NCBI GenBank assembly: GCA_029856235.1
Contig: JAHQWP010000221.1
Span: 1 to 64,000, forward strand
DNA length: 64,000 nt
Source: Promethearchaeia archaeon
GTDB lineage: Archaea > Asgardarchaeota > Lokiarchaeia > Sigyniarchaeales > SOKP01
Reading direction: 5' to 3'
This document shows, piece by piece, positions 9,788-20,023 of this stretch. Below the pieces are notes generated by a model that was given only the letters and a program-made list of their open reading frames with translations, was not told where the DNA came from and did no database searches. Every line of letters starts with the position of its first letter. The stretch's first letter is position 1. Both the position numbers and the translations under genes were made by a program.

Positions 9788-10759
9788 TTGGAAGATTGGA
9801 AAACAAAGTTTAATTATGATCCATTAACTCCACTTATTTATAGTAAAAATGACGCAATTTTATATTTCACTAAACGAGATCTACTAGAAAAAGAAGTTAA
9901 ATCCATTGAAAATTTGTGGTCCTTACAACCCGCAATCGAGATTATTAGCAAACAACAAGAAGAAGGGTATTGGAGGTATCCTGCGTGGAAAACTAAGTTA
10001 AGTGAGCCAGAAAATTATAATCTTCTTGAAACATACAGACAATTAGGTTTTCTCGTCGAAAAATATGGTTTTAATAGAGGACATGAGGCGATTAAAAAAG
10101 CTGCTGAATATATTTTCTCTTGTCAATCGGATGAAGGAGATATTAGGGGATTTTACGGAACTCAATACAGCCCCAATTATACAGCAGCAGTAACTGAATT
10201 GCTAATTAAATCAGGATATGAGAATGATCAACGCATTGAGAATATTCTTAAATGGTTATTATCCATGCGTCAGGATGATGGAGGTTGGGCTATTGCAATG
10301 CGAACAAATGACGCCAAATACCTTGATATCGTGAGTAGCCCTATTAAATTTGAACCTAATAGAAAGAAATCCTTCTCCCATATGGTGACTGGGATAGTAA
10401 TTAGAGCATTCGCTGCACATTCTAAATATAAAAATAATGAGTCTGTAAAAGCAGCCGCTGAACTTTTAACTTCGCGATTCTTTAAATCTGATAAATACCC
10501 CGATCGCAGAGGAGTAGAATATTGGACAAAGGTATCATTCCCATTTTGGTGGACTGACATCGTATCTTCGCTTGATTCTCTCTCTAATCTAAGTTTTTCT
10601 ATAACTCATCCGCAAATAAAATTAGCACTTGAGACATTGAGAGATAAACAATCAGAGAACGGAATGTGGGACTTGAAATTGTTAAAAGGAAAAGATAAAA
10701 ATCTTTCTTTATGGATCAATTTAGCTATCTGTCGAATAGTTAAGCGCCTTTACGCTTGA
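9788..10759 (+). CDS. prenyltransferase/squalene-cyclase-repeat (alpha/alpha toroid) protein
   Basis: Repeated helical units such as IISKQQEEGYWRYP, IFSCQSDEGDIRGFYG, LLSMRQDDGGWAIAMR, LRDKQSENGMWDL; TTG start after GGGGTGA. Confidence 0.65.
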   Translation: MEDWKTKFNYDPLTPLIYSKNDAILYFTKRDLLEKEVKSIENLWSLQPAIEIISKQQEEGYWRYPAWKTKLSEPENYNLLETYRQLGFLVEKYGFNRGHEAIKKAAEYIFSCQSDEGDIRGFYGTQYSPNYTAAVTELLIKSGYENDQRIENILKWLLSMRQDDGGWAIAMRTNDAKYLDIVSSPIKFEPNRKKSFSHMVTGIVIRAFAAHSKYKNNESVKAAAELLTSRFFKSDKYPDRRGVEYWTKVSFPFWWTDIVSSLDSLSNLSFSITHPQIKLALETLRDKQSENGMWDLKLLKGKDKNLSLWINLAICRIVKRLYA

Positions 10760-10769
10760 TTATGCAAAG

Positions 10770-12161
10770 TTATAAATCTACTTTTTCAGTCATGTAAGGT
10801 TTTAAGGTCTTTATCGCAATCGCGTAAAGAGGTATTACACTTAATTCGATAAATATTGAAATTAGGAAAGGAGCAAATGGAGCTATGTTATCATACGCAA
10901 ATCCTCCTATTATAGGTCCCAAAGCCGCACCAAATAAGCTTAACCATTGTGCCGCGCCAAAAATCTTTCCACGATGAATTTTTGATATGCGACTAAGAAT
11001 ATTTTGTAAAATCAAGTTACCTCCCCACGCAAAAGTTGAGTCGAAGAGTAAAAGAAGTCCAAACAACCAGCCCGATGTTGAATTAATTATTAACCATGTT
11101 ACGAAAGCACCTAAACTACTCACAATAGCCATCCCTAAAACAAGATTAATTCTATCAGCAATCTTGCCTAATTTAGGTGCTAATAAAAGTGAGATAATTT
11201 GACTCGGAAAATAGATTATCATTATAAGAGTTGGATCTATAACACCTAATTCGTCGTATAAATACACTTGAAAGTATGGATACGCTAACATTTGATTAAT
11301 GTTGCTAGTCATAAAAGCAAGGAGTAAGACACTGAAACCGATGAAGAATCCAATAGCTAAATTATTTCTGGATTTCAGAGGTGTGTCAGATATTACTGGT
11401 TCCTTGGAAACTACACTTGGTTCGACGGAAGATGGAAATAAATTAAATATATGTTTATCAAATGTTAAATTTTCATCCACTTTCGCATGGAAAATAAATC
11501 CTCCAAATACATTTGATGCAGCAAATAATATAAGAGGAGAATAAACTAAAAAGAGATTTTCCGGAACAAATGTATTCGCCAACCAAAATATTATAAAACT
11601 TATGATTGATCCAATAGCGTTTCCTTTTCCGATCATTCCACCACGTTTTCCAAAAGCAGAAGAACGATTAGCTTTGTTTGATTTTTCAGATATCAATGTA
11701 TCTAATGGTGTCCAAAAAAATCCAACAAAAAATCCTAAAACAAACATACCTGCAGTAAATAACACGAAAGAAGAAACGAGAATTCCGATATACATCAGGA
11801 TATAACAAGCAGCACGACCAAAACTGCCTATTAGGATTAACACTTTCCTTGAGATTCGGTCTGTTAAGAAACCTACTATGGGCGCACTAAGTAAACCCCC
11901 TATGGTCTGTATTGAAAAGGCGACTCCTAATTCTGTTTTTGAAACTCCTAATAATTGAACTGTAACATAAGGGATTAGAAATGAAAAGAAAAAGAATCCC
12001 ATGCTATTCCAAAAGATAATCCTTATCATCGGAATAAAATCAGGAGTCATTTTCACATTATTTTGATCTTCATGCTCATTAAAGTTATCGTTGTCTAATT
12101 TTCCCTCATTGGAAGTGCTTATCTTATCAGAACGACTTTTAAGATGGGAATTTTTTACCAA
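10770..12161 (-). CDS. MFS transporter
   Basis: 12-TM-like hydrophobic profile; FLTDRISRKVLILIGSFGRAACYI loop 2-3 motif. Confidence 0.85.
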   Translation of the reverse strand: MVKNSHLKSRSDKISTSNEGKLDNDNFNEHEDQNNVKMTPDFIPMIRIIFWNSMGFFFFSFLIPYVTVQLLGVSKTELGVAFSIQTIGGLLSAPIVGFLTDRISRKVLILIGSFGRAACYILMYIGILVSSFVLFTAGMFVLGFFVGFFWTPLDTLISEKSNKANRSSAFGKRGGMIGKGNAIGSIISFIIFWLANTFVPENLFLVYSPLILFAASNVFGGFIFHAKVDENLTFDKHIFNLFPSSVEPSVVSKEPVISDTPLKSRNNLAIGFFIGFSVLLLAFMTSNINQMLAYPYFQVYLYDELGVIDPTLIMIIYFPSQIISLLLAPKLGKIADRINLVLGMAIVSSLGAFVTWLIINSTSGWLFGLLLLFDSTFAWGGNLILQNILSRISKIHRGKIFGAAQWLSLFGAALGPIIGGFAYDNIAPFAPFLISIFIELSVIPLYAIAIKTLKPYMTEKVDL

Positions 12162-12319
12162 GTAAGTAACACCATTGTTGCTATTATATTTGTAAAAGAG
12201 CCATATCCTAAATACATTATCATTTCAGCACAAAATAGTATCTTATAGATTAAAGGGAATAAACTTTTTTTGGTTGGAATACTAATCTTATTACAATTTG
12301 TAATTTTGAAAATAAAAAT

Positions 12320-13333
12320 GTGAAAATTCAAATGTTAACATCAGAACACATTAAAGAAATTTTAAAGGATCATACAATTAATCTACGATTCCATGCACGT
12401 GGAGGACAAGGAGGTGTAACGGCTTCGAATCTCTGTGTGGAAGCGTTTTATGGATACGGAGTTTGTCAGCCAAAATTTGGTGCGGAACGTATGGGAAGTC
12501 CTACTGAAAGCTATGTTAGACTTTCTGCGAATGTCGATCTAGTAAGATCAAACGAACAGGTATACGGACCTCACTTTGTTTCTGTTTTAGACGCTTCTTT
12601 GTTATCTGAAGTAGACGTAACCGCAGGTATCCCAAAAGGAGGGTGGTTAATTGTCAATACGGAGATGGATCAATTAATGATTCAAGATACAGTTAAACGC
12701 AAGGATATAAATATCGCGACTATAGATGCAACTCGAATTGCTCTTGAAGTTTTAGGGAGAAATATTACGAATACTATTATATTAGGGGCTTTAATTCGCG
12801 TATCTCATCTATTTACGCTTGAAGAGCTATCTGATGCGATAATGAAGCGGTTTAAAGGAGAATTAGCTGGAAAAAATATTCAAGCTATTAAGCAGGCGAT
12901 TGAAGAAACATGTATTTATGATATGGAAATCGAACCAGATTTCACCGTTGACAGCAAAGTTCCATGGCAACAAGTTGAATTAGGATTACCGGGCTATAAG
13001 GACTTGGATAAAGCAGGAGTATGGTATCGAGATGAACAAATCATTCCTGTAGGAAGCGACCAAGTGAATACGGGTACTTGGGGTGAATGGGAAGTATTAT
13101 GGGATGAGGAAACCTGCACTGATTGTGCTCTTTGTTGGCACATTTGTCCTGATTTTGCTATAATAAGAAAAAAAGGCGAAGATGGATTATGGCACATGGC
13201 AGGAATTGACGCATTTCATTGTAAATCCTGTTTAAATTGTTTGGAAATTTGTCCTGTAAATGCAATTGATAAAAAAATGAAACAGGGACCTGCAGCTTGT
13301 GCAGTACCCGAAGATCAAGAAGGAGGTAATTAA
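12320..13333 (+). CDS. pyruvate/2-oxoacid:ferredoxin oxidoreductase gamma-delta fusion
   Basis: LRFHARGGQGGVTASNL and FGAERMGSPTESYVRLS (gamma), then CTDCALCWHICP and CKSCLNCLEICP (delta ferredoxin) in one ORF. Confidence 0.9.
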   Translation: MKIQMLTSEHIKEILKDHTINLRFHARGGQGGVTASNLCVEAFYGYGVCQPKFGAERMGSPTESYVRLSANVDLVRSNEQVYGPHFVSVLDASLLSEVDVTAGIPKGGWLIVNTEMDQLMIQDTVKRKDINIATIDATRIALEVLGRNITNTIILGALIRVSHLFTLEELSDAIMKRFKGELAGKNIQAIKQAIEETCIYDMEIEPDFTVDSKVPWQQVELGLPGYKDLDKAGVWYRDEQIIPVGSDQVNTGTWGEWEVLWDEETCTDCALCWHICPDFAIIRKKGEDGLWHMAGIDAFHCKSCLNCLEICPVNAIDKKMKQGPAACAVPEDQEGGN

Positions 13334-13334
13334 A

Positions 13335-14564
13335 ATGTCAATAGAACCAATGAAATTATTCTTTAAAGAGATAAAAGAACCAATTGAAACTACTATGATA
13401 GGGAATTATGCCGTCGCTGGAGCAGTTACTCAAACTGATCCCGATGTTATTTGTGCCTTTCCAATTACGCCACAAACTCAATCTGTCGAAGGTCTATCTG
13501 ATGTAGTTCATCAAGGAAGGTTAAAAGCAGCTTTTGTAAATGTAGAATCAGAATTAGCAGCTATATCCTATTCAACTGCAGCAAGTGCAGTAGGAGCTAG
13601 AACATTCACGGCAACGGCATCTCAAGGGTATTTACTCATGACAGAGGCTTTACCTATGGCCGTTGGTTGGAGAGTTCCATTAACAATGATGATTTCAGCA
13701 AGAGCATTTAATTCACCTAATTTATCAATATGGAACTCTTGGGAATTCACTCAAACAAATTCTGAATTAGGTTGGAATACTATCGTTTCTGAAAATGTTC
13801 AAGAGACATATGATGCTGCTATCCTAGCAGTTATGATCTCGGATAATTCTTTATTCCCTACTATGTTTGTACATGATGGATTTATTATTTCGCATTCAGT
13901 TCAGAAATTAACTTTAATACCTGATGAAATCGTTCGAAAATTAACTCCCAAGAAACCTAGGCATACAATTAATACAAAGAGACCTGGAACGTGGGGAGGT
14001 ATAGTTACCCCAAGCTTTTTTATGGAAGGGAGAAAAGGTTTGGATGAAGCGAAAGAACCTGTTTTAGGAATTATGGAAAAAGCGTTTGAAGAGTTTGGGA
14101 ATGCAACTGGAAGAAAATATAACTTGATTGAGACCTATAATTTAGACAATCCTTCAAAAACAGCTTTTCTCACAATGGGTTCCATGTGTGGAAATATAAT
14201 TAGTTGGATGACCAAGAATAAGGATGTTGGATTAATCAAGATTAGAGCTTTTAGACCATTCCCTCACGAAAAACTGCAAAAAATTGTAGAGGAACACAAT
14301 ATTGAGAAATTGATTATTTTTGAAAAGTCTGATTCTTTGAATGGTATGCTTCCACCATTTTCGATGTCGATTGCTTCAGCTCTATATCCATTAGGCACCA
14401 CATTCAGAAGTTTTATTGTTGGATTAGGCGGAAGAGATGTAACACGAGATGAATTTGATGTAGCAAAGAAGAAAATGGAATCTATCAATGACATGAAAGG
14501 TAAATTGTATATGTATCTCGGTGTAAGGGAATCAAAAGAAAAAATAATGGGGGTTGATATCTAA
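13335..14564 (+). CDS. porA: pyruvate:ferredoxin oxidoreductase alpha subunit
   Basis: CAFPITPQTQSVEGL, VESELAAISYSTAASAVGARTFTATASQGYLLM; ATG at 13335 preceded by AAGGAGGT (track ORF starts at 13299). Confidence 0.9.
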   Translation: MSIEPMKLFFKEIKEPIETTMIGNYAVAGAVTQTDPDVICAFPITPQTQSVEGLSDVVHQGRLKAAFVNVESELAAISYSTAASAVGARTFTATASQGYLLMTEALPMAVGWRVPLTMMISARAFNSPNLSIWNSWEFTQTNSELGWNTIVSENVQETYDAAILAVMISDNSLFPTMFVHDGFIISHSVQKLTLIPDEIVRKLTPKKPRHTINTKRPGTWGGIVTPSFFMEGRKGLDEAKEPVLGIMEKAFEEFGNATGRKYNLIETYNLDNPSKTAFLTMGSMCGNIISWMTKNKDVGLIKIRAFRPFPHEKLQKIVEEHNIEKLIIFEKSDSLNGMLPPFSMSIASALYPLGTTFRSFIVGLGGRDVTRDEFDVAKKKMESINDMKGKLYMYLGVRESKEKIMGVDI

Positions 14565-14565
14565 A

Positions 14566-15654
14566 ATGTCGCAACCAGAACGAAACACTATTAAGTTTGA
14601 AGATATCCTTGCTCGAGATGAAAAATGCAATGTATTATTCTTTAATTATGACAACGAAGCTTTCATGAATACAGGTATTCAAGAGTCAGGTGGAACACCC
14701 CCATATGCCTCAACGACTACTGGTCCTGGTGGAGAAAAGATACCTGGAAAGATTGGAGTAAAGCAGGATTTAGTTACTCCATTTGCGTTCTATGGTACAA
14801 AATCACTTTTCTTAGCAACGGCTAATCCTGCATTTCCTAATGATTTTATGGGTAAAGTAGCTGATGCATTAAAAACTAATGGCTCAGCGTTCATTCAATC
14901 TTATTCCGATTGTATGAGAGGATGGCGTCATGGAGCAAGTGATGCTTTGAAAATCTCAAAATTAGCTACTGAATGCGGCTACTGGCCACTATACACTATA
15001 AGAGTAAAAGACGGAGTGCCAACTTTCTCATATTATCGAGGATTAGATATCGATAAAGAGAAATTTGTTGAATATCTTAAATCTATGGGTCGGTTTAGAC
15101 ATTTATTTAAACCACAATTCCTAGAAAAAGAAATCGATGAGCTTATTTATTTTACTGAACAAAGAAATTTGAGATTAAAAGGTCTAATTGAGCAATTTGG
15201 AGCAGAAAAACCTGTCGATGTATATCGCGTTAACCGAAAAACTTTAGAACCTCAACAACACTTACATCCTGGTCATGGGTTATGTCCTGGTTGTGGAGCT
15301 GGGATGGTTTTAAACCAATTAGCAAGTGCTGCCACAGCTGTGACCGGAAATAATATCATTTATGTAAACAATACAAGCTGCTCTGAAGTTTCAACATCAA
15401 AAGATTTCGTGACTTCATGGAAAGTACCCTGGGTACATCATCTTTTCGAATCAGGAGCTACTATCGCAGATGCTATAAGTACTACCTATAAAATCCTCAA
15501 ATCAAAGGATCAATTTAGCGGTGAAATCCCTTATGTAATCCACATCGGTGGAGATGGTTCTACCTACGATATCGGGTTTCAATTCCTTAAAGCAGCTCTC
15601 ATAAGAACAAGTTCGTTCGTTGAAATGAATGAATATTTAACTAATCAGAAATAA
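14566..15654 (+). CDS. porB: pyruvate:ferredoxin oxidoreductase beta subunit, circularly permuted
   Basis: All canonical PorB segments are present but in swapped order: N-terminal NVLFFNYDNEAFMNTGIQESGGTPP...SDCMRGWRHG...YLKSMGRFRHLF, then C-terminal LHPGHGLCPGCGAG...NTSCSEVSTS...SWKVPWVHHLFESGA...HIGGDGSTYDIGFQFLKAAL. Continuous reading frame. ATG at 14566. Confidence 0.88.
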   Translation: MSQPERNTIKFEDILARDEKCNVLFFNYDNEAFMNTGIQESGGTPPYASTTTGPGGEKIPGKIGVKQDLVTPFAFYGTKSLFLATANPAFPNDFMGKVADALKTNGSAFIQSYSDCMRGWRHGASDALKISKLATECGYWPLYTIRVKDGVPTFSYYRGLDIDKEKFVEYLKSMGRFRHLFKPQFLEKEIDELIYFTEQRNLRLKGLIEQFGAEKPVDVYRVNRKTLEPQQHLHPGHGLCPGCGAGMVLNQLASAATAVTGNNIIYVNNTSCSEVSTSKDFVTSWKVPWVHHLFESGATIADAISTTYKILKSKDQFSGEIPYVIHIGGDGSTYDIGFQFLKAALIRTSSFVEMNEYLTNQK

Positions 15655-15914
15655 TTTAATATTTATTTTTCTTATTTTTTTCATTTCTTTAAAATTTAAA
15701 GAATTTTTTAATTCATATTTGAGATGATTAATGAAAGAATAAAATCGTTAAGGGAGCAATCTTTAAGTCTAATAAATTGGAACAAAGGTCAAGAGAAAAA
15801 CTTATCCTTTTTTTCTTTTTCGAAGTATTTTTACGGAGTAAATCTAACGAAATTGAAATAATATTTTTTTTTACTTTATTTCTTTACAGCCTTAAAATAA
15901 GAAAAAAAAGATAT

Positions 15915-17354
15915 TTAAAGATTTAATTCCTTGAGCCTTTCCTTGATTATTCTGGTTTTTTCTGCTTTTAGATCGTGGACAAGAATAAATACAACGAGGG
16001 CAACGAGGGTTAATATCATAGGAATCAACGCGGTATGCATCCGGATTCCGAATTTAGCCAGTTCTGACTGACTCGAAGCAAGAGGATCAAACTGTGTTAA
16101 TGTATGAGTAATAGCAAATATTAATCCCTGGGCAATTAACGAAAATCGGATGAAAAATGTGTATACGCCCATAAAACTTCCTTCAATATGCTTTCCTGAA
16201 TCAACCACGGCTTCATCAATCGCATCAGCTAAAACGGGATGAGATCCCATTCTAAATGCACCCCCTCCTATTCCTAATATTAAAGCCGCAATTATGAAAC
16301 CTAATGTATTTTGGACGAGCATAAACGGGAGTAACCCTACTGTGTTCAACAATACACCTAGTATGAACATTTTTCGATTATTTTTCATCTTTTGAGAAAT
16401 TAAATACCAAGGAACTAGTGAAACGACCACTGCGAGGATAAACGGTGCTAGTATCAGTATAGAATCGCCCGGTTCACCATCGAGAATATATAGAGCTACA
16501 TATTGCACTGAAGCGGTTAAACTTGCTCCAATAATTCCATCCATTAAAAATACTAATATAACTACCATGAAATTCTTATGGGTTACGACGATTTTTAATG
16601 CCTGGAAGAAAGAGACAGATTTTTTCGTTTCTTGCTCTTTCACATATCGCTCCTTTAGATACCTACTCTCTCGATGTCCTGGAATTGAAGCTGCGAAAAC
16701 CACTAAATTAATTATAACAAAAATCCAAGCCATACTAGTAAAAGAAGACGCGTCTTTCTCATCAATAAGTAATGGTGGTACAATAAATCCTATTGCCGTC
16801 CCGAGAATGCCTAAAAACATTCGCCAGAATCCACTTTTTCTTCTATCGCTATCTAACCGGAATTTGTCTGGGTATAAAGCAACATGGTTCAAGTTTGTGA
16901 TGGTATAAAATAATTCGTAAAGACATGTTGATATCAGTATCCAAGCAAAGTATATCCATGCAGCATCCACTGGATCTAAATTAGGGGGACTAAAAATAGC
17001 TGCAAGAAATAACATTGTCGGTATACCTCCAATTACAAACCAAGGATACCTTTTACCAAGTCTACTCCAAAACTTTCTCGGGCGATCTGCGAGATATCCA
17101 AAAAAAGGATCGTTAACTATGTTCCAGATCGCGAATATCGTATATGCTAGAGTAATAATCCAGATGTCCAATTTCACTACGACTTCCCAGAATAAAAAGA
17201 ATAATCCTCCGTAAATTCCAGTAAAAAGTTGCCACAATAAATCTGCCATCCCATAAGAAACCATTGAACCCGTCGTTTGTTTTGTAAGTGTGGATTCAAC
17301 TTCTAAGTCATCATTTTTTGCATTCTTATTGTTTCCAGTGTCATTCATAAACAT
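15915..17354 (-). CDS. GPH-family (MelB-like) MFS symporter
   Basis: IWNIVNDPFFGYLADRPRKFWSRLGKRYPWFVIGGIP, GPH-type loop motif; 12-TM profile. Confidence 0.85.
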   Translation of the reverse strand: MFMNDTGNNKNAKNDDLEVESTLTKQTTGSMVSYGMADLLWQLFTGIYGGLFFLFWEVVVKLDIWIITLAYTIFAIWNIVNDPFFGYLADRPRKFWSRLGKRYPWFVIGGIPTMLFLAAIFSPPNLDPVDAAWIYFAWILISTCLYELFYTITNLNHVALYPDKFRLDSDRRKSGFWRMFLGILGTAIGFIVPPLLIDEKDASSFTSMAWIFVIINLVVFAASIPGHRESRYLKERYVKEQETKKSVSFFQALKIVVTHKNFMVVILVFLMDGIIGASLTASVQYVALYILDGEPGDSILILAPFILAVVVSLVPWYLISQKMKNNRKMFILGVLLNTVGLLPFMLVQNTLGFIIAALILGIGGGAFRMGSHPVLADAIDEAVVDSGKHIEGSFMGVYTFFIRFSLIAQGLIFAITHTLTQFDPLASSQSELAKFGIRMHTALIPMILTLVALVVFILVHDLKAEKTRIIKERLKELNL

Positions 17355-17464
17355 AATTCTATTCAGTATTTTAAAAATGTTAGTATTTCAAGACAAGGTT
17401 CATTCAAGTATTTTTTTAACTTTCATTTATTATTATAATTATCAATAGAATATGGGGATCATCT

Positions 17465-18625
17465 ATGACTTTATCAAAACGTGAACGAGTTTTCAAAACT
17501 CTCGAGCTTGATGGCGAACCGGATATGGTTCCAATCCATTATTTTGGATTAGAACAAACTGGAAGTTCTTTCCAAGCTTTTATTAAATCTGGTGAAAGAG
17601 AGAAATATCAAAGATGGGTAATAAGTACATTTTCAAATAAAAAGTATTATCTCACTGAACCTCGCTTTTGGAATGTCGATCTATGGGGGATGGATCCATT
17701 TGGAGAAACTAAAATAAAAATACGATACAAAGATGCTCCACCTGAATATCCTAATTGTCGTCTTAATACTATGGATGGAAGATTATATCAAACAGTAAAG
17801 CAAGTCAATACTGGTTTAGAATACGCTTGGTATGTTGGAGGATTTTTTAAGACTCCAGAGATACTTCATGAATATTGGGATGGTCATGGAAAACCAACTG
17901 AATTAATAAATGATCGAATTAAGTATAATCCTCAAGTATGGGAGGGCTTTGTAGAAGCAGTAGCCCCTTATTTTTATCCTATGGCTAACTTGCCCTTAAA
18001 TCCCTCTGAAGTCTTAATTGGGGGCATAAATTTTAATCGGTTCGCCTATTATATTCGAAAAAATCCACAATTCATACATGAAGTAATGGATGAATACACA
18101 AAAGTTAATATAGAGATAATTAATCGACTAGCCGAAGCAGGGGTGGACATCGTTACTTTCGGTGATGATCTGGGTTATAAGGAGAACCAGTTCTTTTCTC
18201 TTAAGGTCTTCCGTGAATTTATTCTTCCATATCATAAGAGAATTTACCAAGCATGCAAAAAAAATAGTATGCTAGTCGTTCTTCACTCTTGTGGAAAAGT
18301 TGATCCATTTTTGCCAGATTTAGTAGATATTGGGCTTAATTGTATTCAATCTCTAGAAGCAACCGCGGGTGTTAATTTAGCTTATTTGAAAGAAACTTTA
18401 GGGGATCGATTATGTTTTATGGGGGGTTTAGACTCATCAGGAATTCTTACGTATGGCACTCCTGAGGATGTAGTAGAAAATGTAAAATATAGCATTAAAG
18501 TCGCAGGTCAGGGTGGGGGTTATTTTGTAGGACCCTCCCACGATATCATAAATATCCCCTGGGAAAATATCATGGCGATGCGAGCCGCGATCGAAAAATA
18601 TCGAAAATATCCGTTAAAGCTATAA
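17465..18625 (+). CDS. uroporphyrinogen decarboxylase (URO-D)-family / MtaA-like methyltransferase-like protein
   Basis: MTLSKRERVFKTLELD N-terminus, VVLHSCGKVDPFLPDLVDIGLNCIQSLE with H-x-C motif, GGYFVGPSHDI. Confidence 0.82.
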   Translation: MTLSKRERVFKTLELDGEPDMVPIHYFGLEQTGSSFQAFIKSGEREKYQRWVISTFSNKKYYLTEPRFWNVDLWGMDPFGETKIKIRYKDAPPEYPNCRLNTMDGRLYQTVKQVNTGLEYAWYVGGFFKTPEILHEYWDGHGKPTELINDRIKYNPQVWEGFVEAVAPYFYPMANLPLNPSEVLIGGINFNRFAYYIRKNPQFIHEVMDEYTKVNIEIINRLAEAGVDIVTFGDDLGYKENQFFSLKVFREFILPYHKRIYQACKKNSMLVVLHSCGKVDPFLPDLVDIGLNCIQSLEATAGVNLAYLKETLGDRLCFMGGLDSSGILTYGTPEDVVENVKYSIKVAGQGGGYFVGPSHDIINIPWENIMAMRAAIEKYRKYPLKL

Positions 18626-18650
18626 AAATAGTTTCAGTAATGTAGTTAAG

Positions 18651-19907
18651 TTAATAGTGCCATATTCTAGAAAAACTGCTAAAGATTTCTTTGAGTAAAT
18701 CCTTTTTATATTTGTTGTCTATATCAATATTTTTTGAATGCAAGAAGTTATCTAACATCCCCTTGGAGATTTTATTTTCTCCTTGTTCTTTCAACCAGTT
18801 CCTGACACCAAGCACTATTCCGCCCTCAAGCCCACCAGCGAATTTTGGTAAATATTGGTTGGTGATGTATTCCGATCGATAAAACGTCCGTACATACAGT
18901 CCTTTTGGATCTAAATTTTTATAAAGGTGTGAAACATTTTCCGGAGCAGAATCAATAACTAAATTTTTACCTGCTTGTTGTATCTTCTTATATAGGGGAA
19001 TCCAATCCTTTGAACCCATCGGTGAATTTCCTGCTCCCGGAACCCATTGAATTCCTGTTATACTCGGTTTTTTTAAGAAGGAATCTAAATAAGGCAGAGC
19101 GTTGGGCCCATCTAAATGATAAATTGCGTAATCCATATGCTCAGCTTGCTCGACAACATCGGGTAAAACGAATTTATTAAACCATTTAGGATTCAACATA
19201 GCGCTAAAATCACATTGTAGAGCATACCATCTTTTTTTACTCCATACACCTAACCAGCAATTGCATCCATCACAATATTGCGAGATAATCCCTTGTAAAT
19301 CATCGTAAACTTTTAGCAATTTCTCTAAAATTATTGTTCGGCATGTATCTATGATAGAAGGATTTCGTTTCATCGTAAGTATTAAATTGGTAGGTCCTAA
19401 AAACGATGAGAGTACATCGAGAACGCCTCCGATATCTGTTACTGATATTAAATAATCCTTTTGAGCTCTTTTCGCAGCGAATTCCGTTATTCTGAGCAAT
19501 CTTGAATACCATTCGTTATTTTGATTTAGTTTAATACTTTCTAGATGCTCTATGATATTTTCTGGTTTTATAGGAAGACTGAACCAAACTGTGTTTGTTT
19601 TAAATAGGGGGGATACTCCAAATACTGCAGCCAGTATTCCCGGACCATAATTGGGAAAATAAAAAGGGATTGATTCTCCTCCAAAATAGGTTTCTTCAGC
19701 TCGTCTTTCATATCCATTCAGAGCATTATCAATTGCGTCATAATCTTCAGCTAAAGTCCAATCTTCACCTACGGTATCTAAAAAAGTACCAAGTTTACCT
19801 CTTTTTTTTGGATAGTAATAGCTTAGAACCGGGCGATCGATGATTTCGTGATCCCACCACGCACTCATTCGTTCTTTCGCGTCTTCAATATCCTCCTTAT
19901 ATTCCAT
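18651..19907 (-). CDS. divergent URO-D-family protein
   Basis: MEYKEDIEDAKERMSAWWDHEIIDRPVLSYYYPKK; DYAIYHLDGPNALPYLDSFL; TIM-barrel-like. Track start 19985; ATG at 19907 likelier. Confidence 0.65.
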   Translation of the reverse strand: MEYKEDIEDAKERMSAWWDHEIIDRPVLSYYYPKKRGKLGTFLDTVGEDWTLAEDYDAIDNALNGYERRAEETYFGGESIPFYFPNYGPGILAAVFGVSPLFKTNTVWFSLPIKPENIIEHLESIKLNQNNEWYSRLLRITEFAAKRAQKDYLISVTDIGGVLDVLSSFLGPTNLILTMKRNPSIIDTCRTIILEKLLKVYDDLQGIISQYCDGCNCWLGVWSKKRWYALQCDFSAMLNPKWFNKFVLPDVVEQAEHMDYAIYHLDGPNALPYLDSFLKKPSITGIQWVPGAGNSPMGSKDWIPLYKKIQQAGKNLVIDSAPENVSHLYKNLDPKGLYVRTFYRSEYITNQYLPKFAGGLEGGIVLGVRNWLKEQGENKISKGMLDNFLHSKNIDIDNKYKKDLLKEIFSSFSRIWHY

Positions 19908-20023
19908 AAAAAAAATATTAAAACAAGTTAAATTAATCTTTTCATTATTTAGATTTAGATCATTTGGAAGCGTTTCTATTTGCAAATGATGAGAAATAAT
20001 TTTAGAACTTTAAGGTAAGTAAA

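Noticed and set aside
15655-15914. 260-nt intergenic region after porB, examined for a missing canonical PorB C-terminal half or frameshift
   Set aside because: T/A-rich with stops in all frames read. The missing half is instead at the N-terminus of the same ORF, so a frameshift does not explain the gene structure.
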